DNA of 64,000 nt from Dama dama (lineage: Eukaryota; Chordata; Mammalia; Artiodactyla; Cervidae): NCBI RefSeq assembly GCF_033118175.1, contig NC_083701.1, positions 51,721,001 through 51,785,000 of the forward strand, read 5' to 3'. This document shows, in pieces, positions 49,205 through 61,190 of this stretch. Every line of letters begins with the position of its first letter. The stretch's first letter is position 1. The notes beneath the pieces are model-generated. The model had not been told where the DNA came from, ran no database searches, and worked only from the letters and a program-made list of their open reading frames with translations. Made by a program: the position numbers and the translations under genes.

Positions 49205-50520
49205 TAAGAGAAGAGAAGGAACATGCAGTACCATATCTAAGAATATAGCTTCAAAATGCATTAGGTAAAAACTGATAGAACTGAAAAGTGAACTAGAAAA
49301 ATCCACAATTATAGTTGTGGATGGCAACACTTTTCTATCAGTAATCTAAAAAATGAGTTGACAGATAATTGGCAAGAATGAAGACCTGAAAAGACTACAA
49401 ATCACAAGACCTAATTAGCATTTATAGAACATACCATTAGAAGAAAACTATACATTCCAGTGCACATATAAGTGTCTTGAAGATGTGCCAGTAAAGACCA
49501 AAAACTGAAAACACTTAAATATGCCCTGTGACCATAATGGGATTAACATCAAAATCAACATCAGAAATATCTAGAAAAATCCTCAAATACGTGGAAACTA
49601 AGCAATATACTTCCAAAAAAAGTGTGGATCAAACAATAATTTCTACTAGAAATTATTTTGAAGTAGATGAAAATGAGTTCACTCTACTTAACTTTAGAAA
49701 AATAATAAACTACTAGGTTTTAGTAATGCATAATTAGAATTTAAATTAAAATATACCAAAACCCTGTACTATGTACAATAGCATCTCCAAATATTTAATA
49801 TTTAGGGATATATAACTAAATATTCAAAATGTGCATGTGTGCTCTGTCACTCAGTTGTGTCTGACTTTTTGCAACTGTATGGATTCTATCTCACCAGGCT
49901 GTTCTGTCCATGGGATTTTCCAGGCAAGAATACTGGAGTGGGTTGCCAATTCCTCCTCCAGGGGATCATCCCAACTCAGTGATCGAACCTGTGTCTCCTG
50001 CATTTCATGTGGATTCTTTACTGCTGAGACATCAGACAATCCCCAAATATGCAAAATATTTGAAGTTAAATAAAAATATCAGTGAATAAATAAATATAGA
50101 AATATGCCATATTTTTTGTATCAGTAGAAGAAATTCTCTTTGAATTTATCTGCCAGTTCATTGCAACCACAATCTAAATCTCACAAAATTTTTGTAGACT
50201 TGATGTTTATTTGAAAATTGACATTGAAAAGGGAACAGTCTATAATAGCAAGACAAAAGAAGAAAAAGTTTAGAGAACTAATATTACTTGATTTCATGAT
50301 TTAATAAAAAGCCAGAGTAATCGAGACAATGTGATAGTAGCACAAGCACATGGATTAATGGAGAAATTCAGAAAGAGAAATTTAAATATATGTCAATTGA
50401 TTTACAACCAAAATTCAAGTTATTTAAATTGAGAGTCTTTTCTACTAGCATTGCTGGAACACTAATATATGAAAGAAAAAATCAAAACCAAAATAGGGAA
50501 AAAAAAATTCTTAAATTCAT
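49205..50520 (+). repeat. Old L1 ORF2 remnant, sense, split by a SINE
   Basis: From the end of the endonuclease region (TCCACAATTATAGTTGTGGATG, CATTTATAGAACATACC) through ATATCTAGAAAAATCCTCAAATACGTGG. After the SINE at 49831-50044 it reaches the C-terminal ORF2 region (GATTTCATGATTTAATAAAAAGCC, GTCAATTGATTTACAACC). It is head-to-head with the minus-strand L1 at its left and repeats some of the same region, so it is a separate copy. Gaps and stops abound. Confidence 0.7.
49831..50044 (-). repeat. Bov-tA SINE nested in L1
   Basis: Antisense copy with flanks AAATATTCAAAAT (49818-49830) and AAATATGCAAAAT (50045-50057), a 13-base duplication with one mismatch. Confidence 0.95.
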
Positions 50521-50710
50521 ACTTCTCATCATATACAATGAAGATTTCTAATATTTCCCCCATCATTCTAACCAATTTTGTCAAATGACCAAATATGCAG
50601 TCTGTTCCAAGTACTGCCAGTTCATCACGTGCCTAGTCTCAGAGATATCTTAAAAGTTAACTTTAGCCCCAAATTTATGTATATATGTATGTATTACATT
50701 TGCACTTGCT

Positions 50711-50966
50711 GTTGCTGCTGCTGCTGCTAAGTCGCTTCAGCCGTGTCCGACTCTGTGCGACCCCATAGACGGCAGCCCACCAGGTGCCCCCGTCCCTGGG
50801 ATTCTCCAGGCAAGAACACTGGAGTGGGTTGCCATTTCCTTCTCCAATGCATGAAAGTGAAAAGTGAAAGGGAAGTCGCTCCGTCCTGTCCGACTCTTAG
50901 CGACCCCATGGACTGCAGCCTACCAGGCTCCTCCATCCATGGGATTTTCCAGGCAAGAGTACTTAA
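50711..50966 (-). repeat. Bov-A2 dimer SINE with (GCT)n tail
   Basis: Two antisense BovA bodies (about 50730-50845 and 50877-50966) are joined by GTGAAAAGTGAAAGGG. The second is truncated at its 5' end. The 3' tail is a GTTGCTGCTGCTGCTGCT run at 50710-50729. Confidence 0.94.
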
Positions 50967-51959
50967 GTCCCCTAAATGTGACAACTTGACTATTTCAGCT
51001 TAAAATAGTCAATATAGAAATTATAGCATCCTCCTTTGATGTATATTACAGTGAACACATACTGTTAATTTTTTTAATGCCCTGCTGAAAATATTTTGAA
51101 ATTTTAAGACAAGTAGTATTATACTATCTAACTTTTCTTTGTTTAAATATACAATTTATATAGGTTAGGATTTTACTCATATACATCTCATTTCAAATTG
51201 ATTTTAATATATTGCTGTATATACATTATACAACATGTAAACATTACTTTGCACCATCATAACACTCAGCCTGCCCACTGACTTTGGAGAAAAAGTTATA
51301 TTTCACAGATTTTATGTTTCTAAGAGTTAGCAATATATGGTTCTGTGATAAGTGCTTTGTTGTTGTCCACATTTTAAATTCTAAATTAGGTTTCTGACTG
51401 CCAAAGATCTAATGAACCATTTATAATTTATCTTTTGTGGATTTCAAAGACTCTTATTAGAATTCTGAATAAGCTTGGAGAATGTGAATAGAAGTCACAG
51501 GAAAAATAACCAAATTTAGTAAGCTATATCATATATTTAAAATGTTATGCAACATATACTTAGATATTGCAAACCTTAATTAATGCATTAAAGTGCCTTC
51601 ATTATACAAATATCAAACAGCAATATTTATAAAATAATAAACAATTTACCTCAATACTTACCTTTAAATGTTTAAGTATTCCAACACTGGTTAAAAAAAT
51701 CGATACATCCTATTTGGAAGAATGACAAAAATTGTGTACAAGGTTAACTTAAAGTACTTCTATAGGTGAATCAGAGTAATAAATAGAAATAACATGATTT
51801 TAAAGGAATTTTGCCATAATTTCCATAATATATTGCTTAACACTTTCAAGTATTAAAATGAGAGCAATAATGTGGAAATGTAATGATTACCCAACACTTA
51901 TCAAGAGTATATTATAAAATATGTGGTGTGTTGAAAAAATGGGTGTAAACAAAATCTAA
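50967..51959. other. No gene recognised
   Basis: AT-rich DNA with no supportable feature. Confidence 0.45.
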
Positions 51960-51968
51960 TTCCCAAAT

Positions 51969-52178
51969 GGGTGTGTGCACATTCAGCCTTGTTTGACTCT
52001 TTACGACTCCATGGACTATAGCCCACCAGGCTCCTCTGTCCATAGGATTCTCCAGGCAAGAATACTGGAGTGGGTAGTCATTTCCTTCTCCAGGGAATCT
52101 TCCCAACTCAGGAATCAAACATGTTTCCTGCATTGCAGGCACATTCTTTACTTCTTGAGCCATTGAGGCTTCCCTAGT
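51969..52178 (-). repeat. Bov-tA SINE
   Basis: Antisense, moderately diverged copy. The flanks TTCCCAAAT and TTTCCAAAT (8 of 9) are a weak target duplication. Confidence 0.92.
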
Positions 52179-52254
52179 TTCCAAATATTTTAGTAAAATC
52201 AGACAGATCTCCATGCAGACTCCAATAAACTATAAAATCATAATTAAGGTAAGG

Positions 52255-52455
52255 TAAAGTCGCTCAGTCGTGTCTGACTCTTTGTGACCCCATGGACTGT
52301 AGCCTACCAGGCTCCTCTGTCCATGGAATTTTCCAGGCAAGAGTACTGGAGTGGGTCACCATTTCCTTCTCCAGGGGATCTTCCTGATCCAGGGATCAAA
52401 CCCAGGTCTTAAGCATTGCAGATAGACGCTTTACCATCTGAGCCACCAGGAAGCC
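52255..52455 (-). repeat. Bov-tA SINE
   Basis: Antisense, near-consensus copy starting at TAAAGTCGCTCAGTCG. It is only about 80 bases from the previous SINE, in the same orientation. Confidence 0.94.
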
Positions 52456-52514
52456 CTGGTCATAAATAGATCATTATAAAAGGACAGAAATATTATTTCT
52501 AATTTGTTAAGGAG

Positions 52515-53215
52515 AGATCCCTAAATTACTACCTCACATCCATTAAAATAATTAATATTTTAAAACAGAAAAAAAAAATCTAGAGAATAACAAGTGTTGG
52601 AGATGATGTGGAGAAATTAGAACCTTTGGACACTGCTGGTGCGAATGTAAAATGGTACAGTCACTGTAGAAGATAGTAGGATGGTCCCTCAAAAAATTAA
52701 ACATGGAATTATGACAGGATCCAGAAATCTCACATCTATGTTTTTACCCAAAAAGTTTTGAAAAAAGAGACACAAACAAATATTTGTATCCCAAATCATC
52801 ATTACTCACAATAGTTAAAAGATAGCGAAAAAAAAAACAATGTCCATCAACAAATTAATGAATAAACAAAATATAACATATAAAAACTATGTATTATTAT
52901 TCAGCATTAAAAGGGAATGAAACTCTGATACATGCTACAAGATGTATAAACCTTGAAAACATTATGATAAGTGAAATTAGCTAGATAAAAATGACAAATA
53001 CTGTAAAATTTCATCTACACAAGGTACCTAGAATACTCAAATTCATAGAAATGGAGAGTAAAATAGTGGTTACTGGAGGATGTGTTTAATGGGTATAGAT
53101 TTTCAGTTTGGATGATGTAGGAGCTAGTGGTGATAGTGAAACAGCAATTTAAATGGACTTAATAAATTATAAACTGAAATGCCTAAAATGGCAAATTTTG
53201 TTATGTATATTTTAT
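52515..53215 (+). repeat. Old L1 (L1M-type) 3' region
   Basis: The order TACCTCACATCCATTAAAAT, TAACAAGTGTTGGAGATG, GGACACTGCTGGTGCGAATG, CAATGTCCATCAACAAATTAATG, TGATACATGCTACAAGATG, GTTACTGGAGGATG is that of the ORF2 end and 3' UTR of old L1s. It is longer and better preserved than the 5.4 kb copy. Confidence 0.82.
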
Positions 53216-53240
53216 CACACACACACAAACACACACAAAG
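53216..53240 (+). repeat. Imperfect (CA)n microsatellite
   Basis: CACACACACACAAACACACACAAAG at the 3' end of the L1 relic, probably grown from its tail. Confidence 0.85.
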
Positions 53241-53330
53241 GTAATCCAAAAGAAGAAGGAGGAGGATCCAAGTAGGACATCAGATTGGCGACAGATGCAG
53301 GACTTGAGCTAGCATTGAAAAGAAGACATG

Positions 53331-53452
53331 GATTTACATGTATTCCCAATACATGTAAATCCATGGCTGATTCAAATCAATGTATGACAAAACCCACTGA
53401 AATGTTGTGAAGTGATTGGCCTCCAACTAAGAAAAAAAAAAAAAAAAGAAAA
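53331..53452 (+). repeat. Ruminant L1 3' tail with fold-back 5' end
   Basis: Perfect 14-base duplications, GAAAAGAAGACATG (53317-53330 and 53453-53466), bound the insertion. Its first bases, GATTTACATGTATT (53331-53344), are the exact inverted complement of AATACATGTAAATC (53348-53361), with CCC between. The rest is a normal L1 end and A-rich tail. Confidence 0.92.
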
Positions 53453-53466
53453 GAAAAGAAGACATG

Positions 53467-53913
53467 ACTGGAGAAGAAAATTCTAGGCAGAAAGAAGGCA
53501 GGTGAGCAAAATTTCAGACTTGTGAAGTCCAGGGAACAATAAAAGTTGCACTGTAGCTGGAGCATGAGATCTACACATGGGTGAATGTGAACTGAACTTT
53601 GCAAGAAATATCAAAGGCAGGTGGATATATCCCTGAATGTTTATCTAAGGGTTTGAGCATTATGCACTAAAGAGTAGTTGGCTATTTACAGACACCTGCA
53701 AAAATAACAAAGGCAGAGGCAACTGATAACAGAAAAGGTGTGATAAGATATATATATGTATTTGTTTTGTTTTATATATATATAAAACATCAGAATTTGC
53801 CCGTGTGTGTAAGAAAACACACAGGATTAAGGCATTGTTTATTTGTCAAATGTACAGGGACAAGATAAAAAATTGGGACTGAATCATAAGACAAATCTAG
53901 AAGAGGCTAAATG
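53467..53913. other. No gene recognised; short AT run
   Basis: Unique DNA with a TATATATA patch near 53748-53785. Confidence 0.4.
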
Positions 53914-54030
53914 AAGTGAAAGTGTTAGTTGCTCAGTCGTGCCCGACTCTGTGATTGCATGGACTACAGCCCACCAGTCTCCTCTATCCATGGGATTTTG
54001 CAGGCAATGACACTGGAGTGGAAATGCTAC
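53914..54030 (-). repeat. BovA monomer, truncated
   Basis: Antisense BovA body (AGTGAAAGTGTTAGTTGCTC to CACTGGAGTGG). It runs directly into the 3' end of a BovB in the same orientation. Confidence 0.88.
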
Positions 54031-54031
54031 C

Positions 54032-55010
54032 TCAGTTCAGTTCAGTCACCAGTTGTTTCCGACTCTTCACGACCCCATGGACCATAGCACACCAGGCCTC
54101 CCTGTCCATCACCAACTCCTGGAGTTGATTCAAGCTTAACTCCATTGAGTCAATGATGCCATCCTACCATCTCTTCCTCTGTCATCCCCTTCTTCTCCTG
54201 CCTTCAATCTTTCCCAGCATCAGGCTCTTTTCCAATGAGTCAGCTCTTCGCATCAGGTGGCGAAAGTATTGGAGTTTCAGCTTCAGCATCAGTCCTTACA
54301 ATGAACACTCAGGACTGATCTCCTTTAGGAGGAACTGGTTGGATCTCCTTGCAGTCTAAGGAACTCTCAAGAGTCTTCAACACCACAGTTCAAAAGCATC
54401 TATTCTTCTGCTCTCAGCTTTCTTTATAGTCCAACTCTCACATCCACACATGACTGCTGGGAAAACCATAGCCTTGACGAGATGGACCTTTGTTGGTAAG
54501 GTAATGTCTCTGCTTTTTAATATGCTATGTAGGTTGGTCATAACTTTCCTTCCAAGGAGTAAGCGTCTTTTTATTTCATGGCTGCATCACCATCTAAGGT
54601 GATTTTGGAGCCCAGAAAAATAAAGTCAGCCACTGTTTCCACTGTTTCCCCATCTATTTGCCATAAGGTTATGGGACTGGATGCCATGATCTTAGTTTTC
54701 TGAATGTTGAGCTTTAAGGCAACTTTTTCACTCTCTCCTTTCACTTTCATCAAGAGGCTCTTTAGCTCTTCTTCACTTTCTGCCATAAGGGTGCTGTCAT
54801 CTGCATATCTGAGATTATTGACATTTCTCCCTACAATCTTTGATTCCAACTTGTGCTTCACCCAGCCCAGCATTTCTCATGATGTACTCTGCATGTAAGT
54901 TAAATAAGCAGGGTGACAATATACAGCCTTGACTTACTCCTTTTCCTATTTGGAACCAGTCTGTTGTTCCATGTCCAGTTCTAACTGGACAGTTCCTTCC
55001 TGACCTGTTT
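54032..55010 (-). repeat. BovB LINE 3' part
   Basis: From CAGTTCAGTTCAGTCACC on the left to the region upstream of the catalytic box on the right. YADD is intact (complement at 54796-54807), and a roughly 100-codon frame (54873-54571) surrounds it. Frameshifts elsewhere destroy the reading frame. Confidence 0.94.
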
Positions 55011-58000
55011 CATAATGTCTACTCTTCTGTCCTAATTAATAAATTAAGTTCAAAGATGTTTACTGAGCACACTGCCTGTTGCATAAAATGAACTCAATAA
55101 GGATAGAAATGTTTAAATATTATAAGTATATAATAGTGAAGACAAGTACATTTACTCCATTCACAAAGTATTTTCTTGTTGTGCACAGTCTCCAAATGAA
55201 GGTATGCATCCCAGAAAAGGTATGTCATCCATCAGCATGTAAGAAGAATGCATTGGAACACTTATTTATATAGATATTACTTCTTTCTTCATAATTTATA
55301 TTCCCCTGAGTGAGTTTTAAAATTAAATAATAATACAGTACATATATTTGTGAATACATATACAAAGAATGAGGTTGTATATTGAAGCTTAGTATGCCAA
55401 TAAAAATTCACAGACAACTGGTTTCTCATTTCTCCCAAGTGCTAGAATTTACTCAGCTTTATTCTCAAGCCTGAAGTCAAGAGATAAATATAGGGACAAT
55501 CAAAGAAGAACAACGTTTTTGCCCTGAAGTTTTCCTCCATGACTCAAACTATGCACATATTTGATGAAAGGAAAATATGTCCTAGCCCAGGAGTATGAAA
55601 GATAATTTATAACAATCTTTTAGAATTTTATAGCATAAGACATGTTCTCTTCTCCAGTATGTAAGTGAAAAAATATATAGCATGACTATTCTTAAGAAAT
55701 ATGATCCTTAAGAAATAAACTTTTAAAAGTATTGATTTATCTAGTATTTACTAAATTGGTTTTTAAAATGAGCAATAGTAAGCATATTTATATCCTTGCT
55801 AAAATTACGCATACAGCCTTTCCTAAGCAACATTTGAAATAATTATTGCATATTTGTCTGTATATTCATATATTTAATTTTTAAAACAAATGCAAATTCT
55901 TGTCTACTACTAAGTTAATAAGCAAGTTTAAAACATGAACAGAAACTACAAAAATATACCATATTTTAAATTTGAAAAATACTTAAATGACTATATTATC
56001 TAAGAAGAGTAATTTGAGAAAATCTTTTGAATAGGTTTTGACTCTCTTTAACATCTTCAACCAATAGCCTCTACAGCAAAATTTAGACACTTTCTGGATA
56101 ACACTGGCCATGCTCATGGTTAACTATCCCTTCCAAATATGTCTTCATTCAGAACTACTAGACACAATTTCTTAACTCTCATTAAGACATCTTGCTGCCA
56201 TGTAACCATTTATTCACTGACTACCATCTGACTTTGTAGATGATGGGTAATTAATGATTAACCCACCTAAAGGTACTTTCCCTTTATTTAGATGTGTTCA
56301 TCTTTCCCCAAATGAATGTTTTCATTATACAAGTACCTAACAAGATCATTCTTCAACTTCAAAAAATTAGTGTGTGAAAATTTCACTCGTCTTTTAGAAA
56401 ACTTGAATGAATCAATGCTCCTCAATTCAGAATCCTGAGAAAACTGTCTTTTGCACCAATTAATTTTTGCATTAAAGAGAATCAGGCACCCAGATGATAC
56501 TTTTATTCACCTTTAACACAATAATGGGTCTACAAATTTAATGTTTTTATGTTACTACATTAGTTAAGTTACTTGAAAATTTTGCAAGAAAGTTTTAATA
56601 ACCTTTATTGATTCTAAACTCCTGAATAGTTCCATGTCAATAAATTATGCTCTAAGAACAACTTTAAAATCTTAGAGATCCTTAACATATTTTATATAAA
56701 CTAGCTATTTGGATCTCTAAGTTAAACATGGAAGAGTAAGAACATGAAATTGACTCAGAGCTGTATTGCCAATAAGGCTTAAAGAACAAAAAATAAATGG
56801 ACAGTTAGTAGTTTAACTTGACATATCCTCTGTCCAAACTCTTAAAACTATGCTATGCATTCTAAATTGCAAGTTAAAATTTGCCATTATAAATAATATA
56901 TTTTTGATGACTGTATTGTTTATTCCATAGAGTAAGTGCTAAATTGACCAATATTAAATTGTGTATTTTATTTGTGAATCTAGGGTACATAAAGATATTA
57001 TAAACATATATATGGATGGGTGTATAGATACAGCTATTCAGTTCTAATACTCAAGATGTCAAATATCTGGCATTTGAAATGTCAGTTTTATTCACTAAAT
57101 TGATATTTTAATTATCCTTTTTATATTTTTTGCATAGAAATTTATATAAGTAAGGAGTCTGAAATCTGTAAATATAGCCTTTTAATCTTATAAATGATTC
57201 AGCTTGTGTCTAAACAACTTGTCAAAGTACATGCAGTTATCAAGTATAAAAATAAATGTATAATTTTGATTATCTATCTTCTTAGTATTTCTTTTGCTTT
57301 TACTTAAAAACTATAACTAGTTAAAAAAAACTAGCTTACTTTTGAAAAAGGAACATATGTTGCAATTACTATTTAATAAACCTAAATGATCCTGAGCATT
57401 CCACCCAATTTGTGATTTCTCAATGAATTCTTATTACTCAACTACATATGAATGTGAATATTTATGGGTACTAGTGTATGACTCTCACTAAAATGTCTAA
57501 CTTATGTAAGTTCATTTTATTTTCTAAGCTATAAAGGTATATAATGAACTAATAAAAATCAAACCTCTTTAGTATGATGTCTTTTTTGAAGGCAAATAAA
57601 GGAATTTATGCTTTTGTAATAAAAATTAAGAAATATATATTCTTGTAATAAAAATCTATTATTTTAGCATATTCTAACAATAACAATTAAGCAAACAACT
57701 GAAACTGCTGAATAAAGAAAATGAGAGAATGTTTTCTCCCTCTATGTTATACCTCAAGCCAACATTTTATCTACATAATATACAATTGTATTAGTAGTCA
57801 CGTTATTCCCTATTATTTACTTTTCATCTAACTTTACTGTGTTCTACTAGAAATCAAATTAAACTAGCACTCACCACTGGTTTAATGACTGCCCCAGCAG
57901 TCATTTCTGGCAGGAAAGAGGGAAACCACAAATTGAAAAATTACTCATAGGCTACATTCTGGATCATAGCTTCCTTTAGCCCTAAAAGACTATAAAGGTT

Positions 58001-58189
58001 ATGCATTCAAACCTTTCAGATTTGAATTCAAACCACTCAAACCTTAAAGATCATAGTGGCTAATGACTTTTTATGTAAAGTCTTTACTTTCTATGTAATG
58101 GAAGTTTTCTATAGCCCAAATTCTCCAGCTTTTCATTCAGAACTTTAACATGCCTTATGTGGCAGACGTATTTTCCAACTTGGCCAAAC
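55011..58189. other. No gene or repeat recognised (3.2 kb)
   Basis: The longest stretch without a nameable repeat. It is strongly AT-rich with no long frames, no CpG cluster and no SINE. It may be old unique DNA. Confidence 0.45.
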
Positions 58190-58745
58190 CACAGTGTCTC
58201 CCATCCAACACACTCTTCAACTCTGCAGTTCTCATCAAAATCTGGACTCAAATCTTTTCTTGTTGAATCTTGGCTGGTTTGATGACTGCTTCTAATAAAA
58301 CAGAAAATGACATGATCTCACAGACTGGGTCAGAAAAGAGTGTAGAGCTACCACTTGACTCTCCTGGAAGTTTGGTTCTAGAACACTCCTTTTCATGATT
58401 TTTCCACTCATACTAATGCCATATGGTGAGAACCCCAAGTCACACAAAGAGGCCACCTGTAGATGCTCTGGTTGATAATCACAACTATTCCAAACCATCA
58501 TCTCACCCAGCCCAGGCACTAAGTCAGTGAAGTTACCTGGGAAGTAAATTTTCCAGACCACATCATTCTATCTTCCAGCCATTCAGGTCTTCAAAGATAA
58601 GCGTTTGTGGAGAAGAGAGACACCTTCACCACTGAGTCTTTTCTGAGTTTCTGTCCAATAGAATATGAAGCACTATAAAATATTTGTGATTTAACACCAC
58701 TAAATTTTGGGGTGACCATTATGTGGCAACTGGACTACTGTTCCA
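58190..58745 (+). repeat. Ancient LTR-like repeat (MaLR/ERVL type)
   Basis: TTGTTGAATCTTGGCTGGTTTGATGACTGCTTCTAATAAAACAG near the start and CACTAAATTTTGGGGTGACC near the end are in the order seen in old mammalian LTRs of this class. It is heavily mutated, with no coding content. Confidence 0.5.
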
Positions 58746-59098
58746 AAGACACATGTTGGATGTGAAAGTTAGAAAAGCACGCCAAGGCCTCAACCTCAAG
58801 GACACAAATGTTAATGAAATGGAAACCTGAAGCGGGGTCTTGGAGGATACAAGCAATCATTCTTTGGCATTCTACTTCTAACGAGAAATGGTTATTTGAA
58901 GATGACTGTATTTTTAAATTACAGTTATTTTTTATTTTCCCTGAAATACATTTAGGAAATCTGCATCTTGACTATATAATTCAACAATCCATAAATTTAA
59001 GAATTCAGCTATATTAAGCTAATATTGAAAGAGGGATTTTTAGTCATCAAGTTTCATTCACCAAGTGTTATTTGGGAACATATAAGAAAGGGAGTTAG
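58746..59098. other. No gene recognised
   Basis: Unique DNA. Confidence 0.35.
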
Positions 59099-59186
59099 GG
59101 GCAGTTATTTCCCTGATCAGGGATCAAACCTGGGCCATCAGCAGTGAAAGCAAGTTCTAACCACTGGAGCCACCAGGAAATTCCCC
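59099..59186 (-). repeat. CHR-type SINE head fragment
   Basis: On the minus strand, GGAATTTCCTGGTGGCTCC, AGTGGTTAGAACTTGC and GGTTTGATCCCTGATCAGGG form a tRNA-like head. The body is missing. Confidence 0.75.
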
Positions 59187-59384
59187 AGTTAGCCTGTTAA
59201 TGTAGATCTGTAGACACATAGAAGGCTTCCAAAACAGCTGAGCTTATTGGGAAGCATGGTCTTCATAGAGCCTCATATTGAAATAACATTAATGATAAAA
59301 GCTATAAATTATTCTCTTTCCTTAGGCTTATCTTCACAGTAGATTATGTATATATGCATGTCATAAATAAACATATACTTTGAA

Positions 59385-59735
59385 CCCTGCTTAGGACCTC
59401 ATCCGAATATAATCAAGGTCTACAATTTTACCAGAGGCTCGGCAGGGAAAAGAGCTGCATCTAAGATCCCTCAGGCTGTTGGCAGAATTCATCTCCTTAT
59501 GGTTTTAGGACCAAGATCCCATTTTCTTGCTGGTTGTTAGCCAGGAGTTGCCTCTGCCGGTCGTGTGCCACATGGTCATCTGTGACGCCCATTTCCCCTT
59601 GCCACATAACATAGCCTTATAAGAGAGTGATGTCACGTCACCTTCACCACGTTCTCATGGCTCAGAATCAAGTCCTGCCCAAACTCACCCTGAGAAGGAA
59701 TCACACAAGATTGTGTCTAACTGGTGGGGTCACCC
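59385..59735. repeat. Ancient mammalian interspersed repeat, family not named
   Basis: The phrases GTTGGCAGAATTCATCTCC, CCATTTTCTTGCTGGTTG and CACACAAGATTGTG are familiar from a widely dispersed old mammalian repeat. It continues briefly after the SINE at 59874. GC content is higher than around it. Confidence 0.45.
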
Positions 59736-59736
<1 letters not shown>

Positions 59737-59766
<30 letters not shown>

Positions 59767-59873
59767 AGTTGTGTCTGACTCTCTGTGACCCCCGGGACTG
59801 TAGCTGGACAGGCTCCTCTGTCCGTGGGATTCTCCAGGCAAGAGTACTGGAGTGGGTTGCCATTTCCTTCTCC
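59737..59873 (-). repeat. BovA monomer with (TG)n tail
   Basis: Perfect 12-base duplications, TGGGGTCACCCT at 59725-59736 and 59874-59885, bound it. The element's 3' tail, at the left, has become an uninterrupted TG run (about 59737-59762). Confidence 0.96.
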
Positions 59874-60029
59874 TGGGGTCACCCTAAGGCTGTTCAAAAA
59901 TGCCTTTGAATAATGTATTCAGTCACAGGGCAAATGTGATTAAACACAGAAGGATATAGTGCCTGCTTTGAAAAGCAGAGTTTATATCAAGAATTCGAAG
60001 AATTATTTACTTAGACAATGGATATTTAA

Positions 60030-60215
60030 TTATTAACATTATCTAATATTTGAGTAGTCCTTGTGTGTCAGATATTATCCTAAGTCACAATACCCTGTGC
60101 TATTTGTTTTATTATCACTATTTTATATGTGAAGAAAATGAGGCAATAAGATCTTACCAAACTCACATAGTTAGTAAGTAGCAAATTGAGATTTGAAGGA
60201 AGGCAACTTTTCTAC
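60030..60215 (+). repeat. MIR-like ancient SINE
   Basis: CTTGTGTGTCAGATATTATCC, ATTTTATATGTGAAGAAAATGAGGC and ACTCACATAGTTAGTAAGTAGC give the MIR body and core in order. Confidence 0.7.
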
Positions 60216-60406
60216 AACTCTTCACTATTTGTTTGATAATATCTCATGAAGATAATCTCCACTAATTCAGGCTGAATGGTTTATAGACTCTAAAACAACA
60301 TCTAAAATATGGCACATATTTTGTATGTTTAATAAATACATTTTATTTTTCCTTTATGTATACACATGCTATAAAACCTATGATCAATACCTATATTTGA
60401 TTAATA

Positions 60407-60630
60407 GGTTTCCCAGGTGGCTCTAGTGGTAAAGAATACGCCTGCCAATGCAGGAGACATGAGAGACATGGGTTCAATCCCTGGGTCAGGGAGATCCGTG
60501 GAGGAGGGCATAGCAACACACTCCAGTATTCTTGCTTGAAGAACCTCTTGGACAGGGGACCCTGGTGGGCTACAGTTCGTAAGGTCACAAAGAGTCAGAC
60601 ACTTCTGAAGCAATTTAGCATGCGTGCATG
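60407..60630 (+). repeat. Bov-tA SINE, long-head subtype
   Basis: Sense copy between perfect 11-base duplications, TTTGATTAATA at 60396-60406 and 60631-60641. It has the extra head bases (GAGACATGAGAGACATGGG), the GGAGGAGGGCATAGC body and the GCATGCGTGCATG tail. Confidence 0.96.
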
Positions 60631-60641
60631 TTTGATTAATA

Positions 60642-61056
60642 TGAAAATAAAATACCACTTCTATGGAAATTTAGGTTTCTGGACTGAACATAAGTCCATT
60701 TTACATGAAGCATTATCTCATAGGGAATGATGGAGAGAATCTAACATTATATTAAAACCCATCTTGTACAATTTGCCACAACCTGACCTTTATCCTTCTA
60801 TTGACAGAATCAGTATTACAGACTACCTGTTTCCTACACAATGTCTGAAAATTAATTACAACATATTACTTGACCTTTTTTACTTTGTGCTTGTGTATAC
60901 TACCTGCCTGTTCTGTTACAATCCTTGTTTCCTTTTAAACATCACATTTATCAGTTGTTATCTATGTACTCTATCCTAGGTTGTCTTTCCCCCATTAATA
61001 AAATTGCCTTTGATATATTGAGTTATTTCAGCTACTAGATTTATTGGCTAAGACTC
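60642..61056. other. No gene recognised
   Basis: Unique-looking DNA. AATAAA near 60996 is isolated and not assigned. Confidence 0.35.
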
Positions 61057-61190
61057 AATCTCTCACCCTTCTCTCCCTCACCCTCTGCCCCTCCTTTTCT
61101 TCCTCCCTTCTCTCATCCTTCCATTTATTTCACCTCATTTCTAGCTTCTCCTTCTCCCTCTTCCTCTCCTGCTCTGGCTCCCAGTCTCCT
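61057..61190 (+). repeat. Polypyrimidine low-complexity tract
   Basis: About 130 bases almost entirely C and T, with TCC/CTT words and short interruptions. The open frames across it are artefacts of the missing stop triplets. Confidence 0.85.
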
